Positions 44,201 through 55,124 of a stretch of 64,000 bases of DNA are shown piece by piece. Within the stretch, counting starts at the first letter, position 1, and each line of letters starts with the position of its first letter. Location of the stretch: assembly GCA_025531455.1 (NCBI GenBank), contig JAMYHL010000041.1, forward strand, positions 310,001 to 374,000. Direction: 5' to 3'. The notes under the pieces were generated by a model that was given only the letters and a program-made list of their open reading frames with translations, was not told where the DNA came from and ran no database searches. The position numbers and the translations under genes are program-made. Source of the stretch: Apiotrichum sp. Y4204 (Eukaryota > Basidiomycota > Tremellomycetes > Trichosporonales > Trichosporonaceae).

Positions 44201-47200
44201 CCGTAACGCCAAGCAGCTTGGTTTCTCGGACCGTCAGATCGCCAACGCGGTCAACTCCACCGAGCTTGCCATCCGCCAACTTCGTATTGAGGCTGGCATC
44301 ACGCCGTTCGTCAAGCAGATTGACACTGTCGCTGCTGAGTTCCCCGCTTTCACCAACTACCTCTACACCACTTACAACGCCTCGGGCCACGATGTCGACT
44401 TCAAGGACAACGGTGTTATGGTCCTCGGTTCCGGTGTGTACCGTATCGGATCGTCCGTCGAGTTCGACTGGTGTGCCGTTCGCGCCATCCGCACTATCCG
44501 TGAGAACGGTATGAAGACTGTCATGATCAACTACAACCCGGAAACTGTCTCTACCGACTACGACGAGGCGGACAAGCTCTACTTCGAGAACATCTCGATG
44601 GAGACTGTCATGGACATCTACGACATCGAGCGCTCCTCGGGTCTCGTCCTGGCCATGGGTGGTCAGACCCCCAACAACATTGCGCTTGCGCTTCACCGTC
44701 AGAACGTCAAGATCTACGGTACCTCGCCGGAGATGATCGACACTGCTGAGAACCGCTACAAGTTCTCTCGTATGCTCGACAAGATTGGCGTCGACCAGCC
44801 CCTCTGGAGGGAGCTTACCTCGTTTGAGGAAGCCAAGTCGTTCTGTGACAAGGTCAGCTACCCCGTGCTCGTCCGTCCCTCGTACGTCCTTTCGGGCGCC
44901 GCCATGAACGTGGTCTTCTCCGAGGACGATCTCCAGGCCTACCTTGGCCAGGCTGCCGAGGTCTCCCGCGACCACCCCGTCGTCATCTCCAAGTACATCG
45001 AGGAGGCCAAGGAGATTGAGATGGACGCCGTCGCCCGTGACGGCAAGATGGTCATGCACTACATCTCGGAGCACGTCGAGAACGCCGGCGTCCACTCGGG
45101 TGACGCCACCCTTGTCCTTCCCCCTCAGGACCTCGACCCTGAGACCATCCGCAAGATCGAGGTTGCTACCCAGAAGATTGGTGCCGCCCTGAACGTCACC
45201 GGTCCTTACAACATCCAGTTCATCGCCAAGAACAACGAGATCAAGGTCATCGAGTGCAACCTCCGTGCCGCTCGTTCGTTCCCCTTTGTTTCCAAGGTCA
45301 CTGGCATTGACGCTATCGAGCTGGCCACCAAGGTCATGCTCGGTCTCCCCGTCACCCCCTACCCCGAGGTTCACATGCCCCCCAACTACGTTGGTGTCAA
45401 GGTTCCCCAGTTCTCCTTCTCGCGTCTCTCGGGTGCCGACCCCATTCTTGGTGTCGAGATGGCGTCGACTGGTGAGGTTGCCTGCTTCGGCAAGGACCGC
45501 TACGAGGCCTACCTCAAGGCCCTCATCTCGACTGGTATCCGCCCTCCTAAGAAGAACGTCCTCTTCTCGATTGGTTCGTTCAAGGAGAAGCTCGAGATGC
45601 TGCCTTCGGTCCACAAGCTCCACCGTATGGGCTACAACCTCTTTGCCACCGCTGGTACCGCCGACTTCATCCAGGAGCACGGCATTCCGGTCAAGTACCT
45701 TGAGACCCTTGGCGACGAAAACGACCCTCAGAAGGCCGAGTACTCGCTTGAGCAGCACCTTGGAAACAACCTCATTGACCTTTACATCAACCTTCCCTCG
45801 AAGAACCGTTACCGCCGTCCTGCGTCGTACGTTTCGAAGGGCTACAAGTCGCGTCGTATGGCCGTCGACTTCGCTGTCCCGCTTATCACCAACGTCAAGT
45901 GCGCCAAGCTCTTCATTGAGGCTATCATCCGCAAGCCCACTCTTGACATTTCATCGGTTGACTACAAGACCTCGCACCAGACCTTCGCCTTCCCTGGTCT
46001 CGTTTCGGTCCAGGCCTTCGTTCCCGGTGCTGCCGAGCCGAACTCGGAGGACTTTGGTCTTGCTACCCAGGCCGCCATCCGCGGTGGCTTCACCGTCATT
46101 CAGATGGTGCCGCAGGGCATTGCCTCGGCCGTCGAGGACGAGATCTCGCTGCAGCGCGCTCAGCAGAACGCTTCTGGTGCTGCCCACTGCGACTACGTCT
46201 TCTCCGTTGCCGCCACCTCAGACAACGCCTCGCGTCTCCCCGATGCCATTGCCGCCGGTGCCAAGGCCCTTTTCATCCCCTTCAACAACTTCTTCGGCAC
46301 CGGCAACAAGGTCGCCTCGGTCGCCCAGCACTTCGCTGCCTGGCCCCAGGACAAGCCTATTGTCACCGACGCCCGTGCCACTGACCTCGCGTCGATCCTC
46401 CTCCTCGCCAGCCTCAACAACCGAAGCATCCACATTGCTTCGGTCTCGACCCGCGACGACATTACGCTGATCTCGCTTGCCAAGGAGAAGGGTCTTCAGG
46501 TCACTTGCGACGTTTCGGTCTACGCCCTGTTCTACTCGCAGGCTGACTACCCCGAGGCCGCCAAGATCCTCCCCTCTGTTGAGGACCAGCAGGCCCTTTG
46601 GGAAAACCTTGCTACCATTGACGTCTTCTCGGTTGGTGTTCTCCCGTACGAGCTCGGCCAGGCGCTCGGCAAGAAGGTCTCGGCTCGCAGCGGTGTGGAG
46701 GAGTCGCTTCCCCTTCTTCTCAACGCTGTTGCCGAGGGCCGTCTCTCGCTCGACGACATTTCCAAGCGTCTCAGCGAAAACCCCCGCGCCATCTTTGACA
46801 TCCCCGAGCAGCCCAAGACCTACGTTGAGGTTGAGGTCAACCGCTCGTCTGTGTTTGGCCTCGACAGCGACGACTGGTCGCCCCTTGCGGACAAGAACGT
46901 TCTTGGTGCCGTTCACCGTGTTGTCATCAACAACCACTCGGTCGTTCTTGACGGCACTGCCTTCTCGATGCCCCTTGGCCGCGATGTGTCGCTTTCCACC
47001 CCGCGCGGTGTTGCCACGGGCCGTGGCTCGTTCTCGGGCCCTCGCGCGGCTCGCCCCAGCATTTCGCTCATGTCGCCGGTGGCCCCTCCGGCCGCTGGTC
47101 TTGGTCTCCTCGGCCCCCAGTCCGCTGCGCCTCAGCCGATGGCACTCGCCGCCGAGCCGATCCCTTCGACCCAGGTTTCGCCTGTCCCCACCTTCTCGTC

Positions 47201-48137
47201 GCTCCAGTCTCTTCACGCCTTCTCGCGCCGTCACATCCTCTCGGTCAAGCAGTTCTCGCGTGACGACCTGCACGCCCTCTTCAACCTTGCGTCGGAGATG
47301 CGCACCCAGGTCGAGCGCAAGGGCTCTGTCGACACCCTTCGTGGCCGCGTGCTCTGCACCCTCTTCTACGAGCCCTCTACCCGCACCTCGACATCGTTCG
47401 AGGCTGCCATGAAGCGCTGTGGTGGTGAGGTTGTCCAGATTGCTGCCGACCGGTCGTCTGTCCAGAAGGGCGAGTCGCTCGCGGACACGATCCGCACTGT
47501 CGGCTGCTACGCCGATGCTGTTGTCCTCCGCCACCCCGCTGTCGGCTCGTCCAAGGAGGCTGCCAAGAGCTCCGTCGTCCCGATTATCAACGCTGGTGAC
47601 GGTATCGGCGAGCACCCCACTCAGTCGCTTCTTGACGTCTTCTGTATCCGTGAGGAGCTTGGTTCCGTCAACGGCATCACCATCACGCTTGTTGGTGACC
47701 TTAAGAACGGCCGCACCGTACACTCGCTCGTCAAGCTGCTCTCGCTTTACGACGTTACCCTCAACTTCGTCTCGCCGCCCTCGCTTGCGATGCCCGAAGA
47801 GGTCAAGCAGGAGGCGACCCGCGCCAACGTCCGCTGGCACGAGTACCACAACCTTGACCAGGCTATTCCTCACTCTGACGTTCTCTACGTCACGCGCATC
47901 CAGAAGGAGCGCTTCGACTCGCAGACCGAGTACGAGTCCGTAAAGGACATGTTCATTATCAACAATGACGTCCTCCGCAAGGCCAAGGAGAGCCTCATCG
48001 TCATGCACCCTCTCCCTCGTGTCAACGAGATTGACCCCGAGGTCGACTTTGACCTCCGCCGCGCAGCCTACTTCCGCCAGATGCGCTACGGTCTCTTCAT
48101 CCGCATGGCCCTGCTCTCGCTCGTCCTTGGCGCATAG
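41212..48137 (+). CDS. URA2: Carbamoyl-phosphate synthetase / aspartate transcarbamylase (URA2 type)
   Basis: Three exons (41212-41506, 41557-43427, 43464-48137) give 2279 residues. Domain order: N-terminal CPSase small-subunit domain with [20 protein letters not shown]; glutaminase with catalytic Cys in [13 protein letters not shown] and VQFHPES; two synthetase halves ([20 protein letters not shown] and [19 protein letters not shown]); an allosteric MGS-like region ([18 protein letters not shown]); a dihydroorotase-like linker; and C-terminal ATCase with carbamoyl-phosphate motif [19 protein letters not shown] and [14 protein letters not shown]. It catalyses the first two steps of pyrimidine synthesis in the cytosol. 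The dihydroorotase-like part has lost the HxH metal site (VQAFVPGA where active enzymes have a DxHxH-type sequence), as in fungal Ura2. A second intron of 36 nt joins CNMEN to FDPLG. A very strong C-ending codon bias suggests high expression. Confidence 0.97.
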
Positions 48138-48549
48138 ACTTTGTAACATCTTGTCAACCCTTAACTCTCTTACCCTCACATAGCCACATACCTCTCCTTC
48201 TACCCAAAAATCTGGGCATAGACCGGGACGTTTGTCATTAGTCACGAATGCATTGAATAGGATCCGATGGAGTGTAGCAAGGGGGAGGAGAGACAGGGTC
48301 TTCAGGCTTGTAGAAACATTTTGCCTCGGCCTTTGATCCTTCATAGCTTAAGAAAGCTCGAATGGCATGAGACCCTCGTGCATGGCACGTGGGTAGTTTT
48401 GCCGGGGTCCCCGCTGTGTCGCATACGCGTCACCACAGCGTCTTCTGCGCTTCAGCACGAGTTGACGAGTCTTTGTCACAGGGGTTGCGCGTCTTTGTTG
48501 TTGTTTCCTGCTCATCACTGCAATACTGCAAGCACTACCCGCACACGCT
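48138..48549. other. Intergenic, URA2 to UBX gene
   Basis: The 412 bases between two plus-strand genes hold the URA2 3' UTR and the UBX gene promoter. No further gene seen. Confidence 0.4.
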
Positions 48550-49668
48550 ATGGCCACCCCTTCGCCCGAGCAGGTTCCGCAAGCGGCATCCCCAGCTCCA
48601 GCACCGACGCCGCCACAAGCACTTTCGCCGGGGAGCGTGCAGGTCTTCCAGCCCGGCTCTGGTTCCGCCTCGCCACCAGCCGCGGCCGAGCCCCCAGAGC
48701 TCCCCGACTCATTTTTCGAGCACAGCGTCTCAGACGTGCAGGCGCACCATGCCAGCGTACTTGCGCGCTCGCGCGGGCTGAACGACGCGCCCCTCCTCAC
48801 CGCCAAGCACCGTGACGCGGCGGCGGCGGAGCGCGAGAAGAAAAAGGCGGACAAGTGGCCGACGGTGAGTGACGGACCGGGTGGGACGCGGGAAGGTTTG
48901 AAGAAGGAAAGCCGCTCAGCTGGAATGTGGTCACAGTCGTGGTCGGAGACAACGACTCATGCGCATTGACCACCACATCGTAGCGCTGTCGGTGACGAAA
49001 CTGACGACAGACCACCATTCGCGTAAAGTTTTCCGACGGGACCCAGATCCAGCGCGTCTTTCCCTCGACAACGCCGTGGGTTTATTGTATGCCACCCAGA
49101 ACCCTCTATTAACATTCAGGATTCAGCCAATTTATGCCTTTGTGCGCGAGTCGCTCGACCCGAGTGCGCGCGACAAGGTGTTCACGCTGTACCAGCCGCC
49201 GCGCACCGAGTTTCCGGAACACCCGAAGCCTGTCCCTGCGGGGAAGCCGCACCCGAACCCGGCGATGAAGGGGCGCGTGATCGCGCCGGCGGGGTACACT
49301 GCGCGCGGGGGAGTCGCGGCGGGCATGCAGGGCGGGACAGGCGGCAAAGAGACACTGTCACAGCTCGGGCTCGTGCCGCAGAGCGTGCTGCTTATCAAGT
49401 GGGAAGATGCGGCGCTGAACGGTACGTCTTAGCTAAAACGATGCTCTAAGCTAATGCCAGCGTCTGGAACTCTTGCCCCGCTGACCGCCGAGTTGCGTGC
49501 GCAGGCGGCGCCGCTTCCTGCCGCTGCCGCGAAGGAGCCTGCACTGGAGGGCCCTGCGAAGAAGCTTACCGGTGCTGTGGGCGACGTCAAGATGCCAAAG
49601 TAGGTTATGGTGCGTCTTTGTGGCTAACCCGCAGGTGGCTCCAGAAGGGTCTCATGAAGAAGAAGTGA
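48550..49668 (+). CDS. UBX-domain protein (Ubx4/ASPSCR1-like)
   Basis: Five exons (48550-48864, 49011-49075, 49120-49421, 49461-49599, 49635-49668) give 284 residues. A Pro/Ala-rich start leads to LPDSFFEHSVSDVQAHHASV, a charged helix (AKHRDAAAAEREKKKADKWP) and a UBX domain beginning TTIRVKFSDGTQIQRVFP and including YAFVRESLD and FTLYQPPRTEF; UBX domains bind the Cdc48/p97 ATPase. The end PKWLQKGLMKKK resembles the short basic C-terminus of Ubx4/TUG proteins, so a role as a Cdc48 adaptor in ER-linked degradation or membrane traffic is inferred. An N-terminal ubiquitin-like domain as in full TUG proteins is not seen. The last exon is only 34 nt. The assignment to Ubx4 rather than another UBX protein is moderate. 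Confidence 0.8.
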
Positions 49669-50088
49669 TAGACAGTCCTGTATGTACATTGGTATCATGT
49701 GATGTTACGCGAGGCGACGCGGATTTCAGAGACCTCAATGGCTGTTTGGAATGAGGGCGGGTGATCGAGAAGACAAGCCAAAGCTGAGGCGTGACTGATC
49801 ATCGGACACGAGGACGGAGGGATCGTAGACTGGAGGCTTTTCTCGTCTCCTTCGACTTGACCTCGCACATTAATCCGACACCGAGCTCGCAGCATCCGCA
49901 CTAGCCTAGGGCACGGCGTGAGGCGAGTGACTGGACTACACTCAGCGTGTGCGATCACCGTAGGCCAGCAGGCCAGCCGGGGCGCGCCTCACCATCATCA
50001 GTCAGAGCCACAAGCTACACTGGCCTCCCATCAGACAGACAAGCTACAGTGTATCATAATTCTCGTTCTTTTCATCACCACCACCTTC
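49669..50088. other. Intergenic
   Basis: About 420 bases between two plus-strand genes. No gene or RNA recognised. Confidence 0.4.
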
Positions 50089-50729
50089 ATGGACGACTGC
50101 GAAGGCTGCGTCGCCGAGGTCAGCGCGGCCGCCGCGCGCGCGGCGAGGAGCACAGGGCGGGCGACGAAGGAGCCGAAGTACTGCCACCTCTGTAAGTCCT
50201 CTTGCTGTCATGCCCGCTGACACCAGGTCTCGAGGCAATCTGGCGCGGGCAGCCACTGCCCAACACGAACAGGGCGCCCAAGCCGTACCGCCGCCCTCCG
50301 ACTTCGTACCGTTCACATGGCCCCTCCCCCTTGTCGAGCGTCACCGACGCCAACACCAACGGCACCATTGGCGGTACCAAGAAGCGCTCGCCCCGGAAGC
50401 GTCGGGATACCCTCCCCTCCAAACCGAGTGTCCTCCCGCCAAAGCCGAGCAGTCTTCCGCCCAGCAGCAGTCTCCCCGGCCGTCCACCGCCGCCGCTCAC
50501 GGCGCCCAACAACATCCCCATCCCGGTCAGGCGCCAGCGCAATAGCCTCCCTCCCAGCTTGGCAGACTTTCCCGACCTCGCGACCACCAACCCAGTCGCC
50601 GCGTCGCTGCTTGCGCGCCTCGGCCCCGTCCCGGTCCCCGAGCGCGGCGAGCGCAGCGAGCGTAGACGCAGTCCCAAACGCGACGCCGGAGTCGGACCCG
50701 CCCGCCCGCCAAAGCGAAACTGGCGCTAG
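50089..50729 (+). CDS. Uncharacterised CxxC / Pro-Arg-rich protein
   Basis: I do not recognise this family. Two exons (50089-50191 and 50227-50729) split by a 35-nt intron give 201 residues. The intron interrupts a Cys codon and its removal creates the second of two CxxC pairs: CEGC near residue 4 and CHLC near residue 33, which together could hold one zinc ion. The remaining 165 residues are Pro/Arg/Ser-rich and probably disordered (KKRSPRKRRDTLPSKPS, RRRSPKRDAGVG), with one more hydrophobic segment, SLADFPDLATTNPVAASLLA. The basic tail could suit a nucleic-acid-binding or nuclear protein, but that is speculation. It converges with the UreF gene 121 bases downstream. Confidence 0.6.
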
Positions 50730-50850
50730 GGATTAGAATGATTCCACCAGAGATACGATAGCATTGATTAGTGCGTGTAATGAGATCCAAGAGTCCATGT
50801 CCATTCTCGGCGATCTATGCCTGGAGATACATTAGAGTACATGCCCAACC

Positions 50851-51886
50851 CTACGAATTGAAGATACGCGAATGCTGCATGTCATGTCGTGCCGCAAGGA
50901 TTTCGCCGAGGGGCCAAGTCGTTGCTGGCCCGCGCTCCGCCTCGTCCGCCCACGCCCAGTCGTCTGTCGACGTTGAAGAGCTGTCTTCTGCTTGATCCCC
51001 GCTCACTTCAGCACCTGTCCCGCTATCCCGAGCGGCATCCGGACATTCCCTAGAGCGCGCAAGCACCGCCGCCAGCTCGCTGCGTACGGGATACGATAAA
51101 AGCTGGGTCGACACGTACGGCCCGATGATATTCAGGCGGACCGCGGCCGAGAGCGTGCTCCGCGCGTGCGTGAAGAGATAGAGATGTCGAGCAGTTTCTA
51201 ACACATCAGCTACCCTCATCAACTTCCCACATCTTCCACTCACGCAGATCCAGCCCCACAGCAGCGGTAACGATCCCAAAGCACACCGCTAAATGACCCG
51301 GCGCGCCGAGCCGGATCGCACGCCGATACGCTGCAACGACCCCTTCGCCTGTCGAATCCAGCCCCGGCACCGGGTCAAACCCCACCGGTGGACCCAGCCC
51401 GCGCGCGTAGAGCGTAAGCACCGCGATTCCCTGTGCGCGGCTCGCGCGCCTCGCGACATGCGAAAGCAGTGTACTCTCATGTGCGTCGTCCAGCGCCTGC
51501 AGTTCCGCCACGGCACGCTTGATATCCCCATCGCTCCGCGCACGCTGCACGACACCCCACGCGTCGACGAGGTACGCGCCCGTGCTGGCCTCAAAGTTGT
51601 CGAGCTCGGCCGAGGTAAAGTGCATGACGGCCGGGCCGACGCGGGACGGGCCGAGGGGCGCCGCCGAGACCGGGCGCGGGCGGTGTGACGACGAGGTCGC
51701 GGGTGCATGGAGGTGCTTTACCAGCTCGTCCATGCGCGGCGTCTCGACCGCATCCGCATACGGATCCTTCTTCTGTGCCCGCAAAAAGCCGTGCTTCGCG
51801 TATGACTCGAGGCCGCCGGACGCGACAAAGCCGCCCGTCGGGAGGTTGCTGTCCAGGAGCACGTAGAGCGCGTGCGTGGGGTCCAT
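50851..51886 (-). CDS. Urease accessory protein UreF
   Basis: Two exons (51886-51244 and 51197-50851) give 329 residues. Conserved UreF blocks: LLDSNLPTGGFVASGGLESY at the N-terminus, VDAWGVVQRARSDGD, RASRAQGIAVLTLYARG, HLAVCFGIVTAAVGLDLQ, AAVRLNIIGPYVSTQLL and the C-terminal WPLGEILAARHDMQHSRIFNS region. UreF forms a complex with UreD and UreG that delivers nickel to apo-urease. The 46-nt intron joins GLDLQ to TARHLYL, giving the expected Gln. A Ser/Arg/Pro insert near residue 65-80 and a Ser/Asp-rich insert before the last block lengthen it relative to bacterial UreF (about 225). It shows that the organism has the urease maturation pathway; urease itself is not in the window. Confidence 0.94.
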
Positions 51887-52775
51887 CCTGTGGTCAGAAG
51901 TCCAGACATACCGGTAAACTTACTTTCCTCACGAGCGGCAGTGTGCTTTTCCCACTACTGTGTAGTCTTAAACCGTTGTGTAATGAGCGATGGTGGAATA
52001 GGGACTCCACAAGACAATGTCGTGGGCGGACGGTTCTATAGTTAGCTCACTGTCCGTCCCCAGTCTGTCCGTTCTGGGCACCAATCGTGGCTGCGCGGCT
52101 TATCGGGCGACACGGCAATCACGTGATGCATGTGGAGTCCCAGGAACGCTGTCTCAGGATAGCTAGACATGGCAAATGACATCACTGTTGAACTCCGCGC
52201 CTTTTTTTTTTTTTTTTCTTCTCCTGCATTTCTCCCTCAACCGTTCCGATCGGATCCCGGGGTCTGCTCACCACGCGTTACCGCCAGCCATCTCGTTGTG
52301 AGGTCCTTGTCCACTTCAACTCTGCACCTCGTTTAATCTTAGTTTCACCACACTTGGCACATCCCTGGCGGGATCTCGCCAGATCGCACCAAGTTCATGC
52401 TTTATGGATACCAGCCTGACAGCCATCTCCGCGTGATCATTCCACAGTGTGACTGAATGCATACAGGCTCCAGGCCACGGTATGGCCACTGTGAAAAAAG
52501 CTATGAAAAACACCAAATACAAAGATCGTTTCGTGCGTGTGATTGAATAGTCCATGAGGGTTGGGGCGAAGAGGGGTGGGATGGGGGTCGAGGAGTTGGA
52601 TGATGTTGGGATCCACACAGAAGGTGCCAATCGGCGCCAGTGTGTATTAAAAAGTTGATTGCGTGGTATCACAGATGATGTATTGTCCATGTATCGTATG
52701 AGGGGAATCGTGTTTGTATGTATGCTAATGAGTTGTTGGTCGGGAGGCGAAATAGACAGGATAAGTTGGAATCGG
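51887..52775. other. Intergenic with a 16-T run
   Basis: About 890 bases upstream of the UreF gene. A run of 16 T at 52202-52217 is followed by pyrimidine-rich sequence. The right part is the 3' flank of the next minus-strand gene. No gene recognised. Confidence 0.45.
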
Positions 52776-55124
52776 CTAGCTCACAGGACGCTCGCGACGG
52801 CGGCTGGGGAGCATACCAGGTGCGGGGATCTGCTGCGGGGCTGGGCGGTACATTTGAGGCATCACCGGCACGCCCTGCGCGAACTGGGGGTTGTAGCCCA
52901 TCATGGGGTTCATGGCGACAGGGGCGTACATCATGGGCTGACACATCATCGGATGGTTGTAGACCGGCACTGGTGGGACAGCGGGAACCCCGGGGATACC
53001 GTATACTCCCATGCCCGAGCCCATGCCCATGCCCATGACGCTCGTGCGATGCTGAGCAGCAGACATTGGGTCGTACTGTGACACGACCCTGCGGCGGTCC
53101 TGCTGCGGTCCAGATCGTGGAGACGCAGGGAGCGAGCTCGGCGGCCGCTGTTGCTTTGTCGACTTGACAGACTTGGCCAGGCTCATGGTCGAGGAACGGT
53201 GCTGTAACCTGCGTGCCTGCGTCGCCTGTGACTCGAGAGCTGGCGTTGATTGCATCGCTTGCTTGGAGAGAAGCATCATGCTGTTGCGGTTGTTCGATTC
53301 GGCTCTGCGCTCGCATTCACCAGTGTTGAACTCGGCGCGACGCTCACGTGCGCGGCTCAGTATCTCCATGGCGGCCACAGGGTCCACAAGGCGGGACTCG
53401 CGTCCACCACGAGCCTTGTTGTTGCGAGCGGAAAGGGTCGCCGGGCGTAGAGGCTTCGTGTTCTCCTCTTTGTCCGTCACCGGTTCGTCCTCATCCGTGC
53501 TGTCGTCCCAGGTGGCAGGCTTGGGGCGAGCAGTACGGGACGACGTGGCCGGAGGCGTAGCAGGCCTCTCGCTCTCCTTTGGCTGGAAGAGAGTTTGGCG
53601 TCGGGACTCGAGAAGACGCGAAGCACGTTTGTCCGTGGGCGGTGAAGCGTAGCGAGGGGGTGGCGGAAGGGAACCCGTGGAGGCAACACGAGGCTTCGGA
53701 GAAGCACACCACGCAGGGGGCGATTCCTCTGTCCGGGCAACAGCTGTAATGTAGTCGGAGAATTCCAAGTCGTAGATGGCAAAGCCGCTGCGCGCCATGC
53801 TAACGTGTGTGCAAACGTCGCCAGGGTAGTAGGCCACCATACGTTCCTCAAACGGTGGGCGGTCGATGAAGTCACGCACGCCACGGGGACGAGGAATGTT
53901 GCTTTGGCGTTGGGACTGGCGAGGGCGGAGTGGGGTTGCTCCATACGGCCGGTCACCCTTGTCGATTTTGGTGATGATGCCACGCACAGCCAATGCGAGG
54001 CGTAAGCCTCCACCCTGCGTGGGGGCAAGATCACTGCCAGTACGCTGCACGACGTTGACAGACATGGGGTAAACACGCTTAGAGGCCGGGATCGAATAGG
54101 CAACCTCGTCGGGAAGGTTGACATGCTGCCGGGTGAGGATGAGAGCGAGAGGATGCGGGGATGGCATGCGAAGAGCAGCAAGTTTGCTGATCGACATGCG
54201 GCGCAGCTGAGCGGCGGTCCGAGCGGCGTCAGTGTCTGCAACCCTAGAATGGATCGGGGAATCAAGAGCCTCAGTCGCGGGGTCCAGCTCGCCAGTGCCG
54301 GGCGATTCGAGCAGCTCGGGTTTGATACCCAGCAGTGAGCGCCGGTTGTTAATCCAGTCACGCCAACCCGGCTTCTTCCCAGAGTCGTCAAGGGCGGCGG
54401 CGATGATCGCGGGTGACACATCGGTTGGCAAGGTGGCGTTGTCCGCTGGCGTCTCAATTCCCTCCCATGATCCATCCGATGAGGAGGAGACAGAGGAAAG
54501 GGCGCTGCAGACGGAATCTGTACGGCAATCGGATAGACGCGACGACCTTGACTTCTCTGTCCCATCCGGATGCGAAGTGTGGGTGGACGACGTCTTACGC
54601 CCCATCAGGGTCCGCAACCGCGACGCCGAAGTGAGTGATTTCCTCGATTGGGCGGCGTCACCGGAGGGGTCGACCACGTCGGTTGTCTCCTCGTCGACGG
54701 GAGAGTCCACTGCCTCATCCTTTGGCTCGACGAACTTGTCCGACTTCCCACCAGTCTCGGCACTAACAGGAGGTTGAGAGGCGAGTGGCGACCGACGACG
54801 GAGGTTGCTCAAACGGCGGGATTCTTGTGGTTCAGTTGCCAACGGTTGAGGTGAAGGGGTCTGAGGCATGTCATCAAGATGGAGCTGTTCTGTTGGCATG
54901 ACGGCGGGGTTCATGTACTGCCACACATCGTCAAAAGGCGCCAGCAGAAAGGCATCGAGGCCGAAAGGGTCTCGGGAGGCCGAGCTTTTGTTGAAGACCG
55001 GATACGGCGAATATGTGTCGAGAACGGTCTTGGGATTGTAGTGCGATGTAACGACAAGCGAGCCCGGTCGGGGTAGCTTGCCCCCTCCCAAAACGGGAGG
55101 GACGCGGAGGTTGTCGTTGCTCAT
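52776..55124 (-). CDS. Uncharacterised 782-residue protein
   Basis: I do not recognise this protein. One intronless frame of 782 residues opens SNDNLRVPPVLGGGKLP and includes an N-terminal segment with FGLDAFLLAPFDDVWQYM, then a long Ser/Thr/Pro/Arg-rich part with many potential phosphorylation sites (RRLSNLRRRS, SRKSLTSASRL), a block with better conserved-looking composition (WRDWINNRRSLLGIKPELL; LALILTRQHVNLPDEVAYSI; VAYYPGDVCTHVSMARSGFA), and a C-terminal Met/Pro/Gly/Tyr-rich tail with MGMGMGSGMG and PVMPQMYRPAP. The frame is too long to be chance and codon use matches neighbours. A cytoskeletal, septin-associated or RNA-binding scaffold would fit the composition, but nothing establishes it. 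Absence of introns is unusual in this window. Confidence 0.75.
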   Translation of the reverse strand: MSNDNLRVPPVLGGGKLPRPGSLVVTSHYNPKTVLDTYSPYPVFNKSSASRDPFGLDAFLLAPFDDVWQYMNPAVMPTEQLHLDDMPQTPSPQPLATEPQESRRLSNLRRRSPLASQPPVSAETGGKSDKFVEPKDEAVDSPVDEETTDVVDPSGDAAQSRKSLTSASRLRTLMGRKTSSTHTSHPDGTEKSRSSRLSDCRTDSVCSALSSVSSSSDGSWEGIETPADNATLPTDVSPAIIAAALDDSGKKPGWRDWINNRRSLLGIKPELLESPGTGELDPATEALDSPIHSRVADTDAARTAAQLRRMSISKLAALRMPSPHPLALILTRQHVNLPDEVAYSIPASKRVYPMSVNVVQRTGSDLAPTQGGGLRLALAVRGIITKIDKGDRPYGATPLRPRQSQRQSNIPRPRGVRDFIDRPPFEERMVAYYPGDVCTHVSMARSGFAIYDLEFSDYITAVARTEESPPAWCASPKPRVASTGSLPPPPRYASPPTDKRASRLLESRRQTLFQPKESERPATPPATSSRTARPKPATWDDSTDEDEPVTDKEENTKPLRPATLSARNNKARGGRESRLVDPVAAMEILSRARERRAEFNTGECERRAESNNRNSMMLLSKQAMQSTPALESQATQARRLQHRSSTMSLAKSVKSTKQQRPPSSLPASPRSGPQQDRRRVVSQYDPMSAAQHRTSVMGMGMGSGMGVYGIPGVPAVPPVPVYNHPMMCQPMMYAPVAMNPMMGYNPQFAQGVPVMPQMYRPAPQQIPAPGMLPSRRRERPVS

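Noticed and set aside
41553..45758. A 1401-codon open frame on the minus strand opposite URA2, and another of 708 codons at 46218-48344
   Set aside because: They are antisense shadows: the strong C/G third-position bias of URA2 removes stop codons from the complementary frame. Their translations are repetitive Val/Leu/Asp/Gly-rich sequence without domains.
52202..52217. The 16-T run as a retroposon poly(A) tail
   Set aside because: No target-site duplication or element body could be identified; a simple homopolymer or promoter element is enough.
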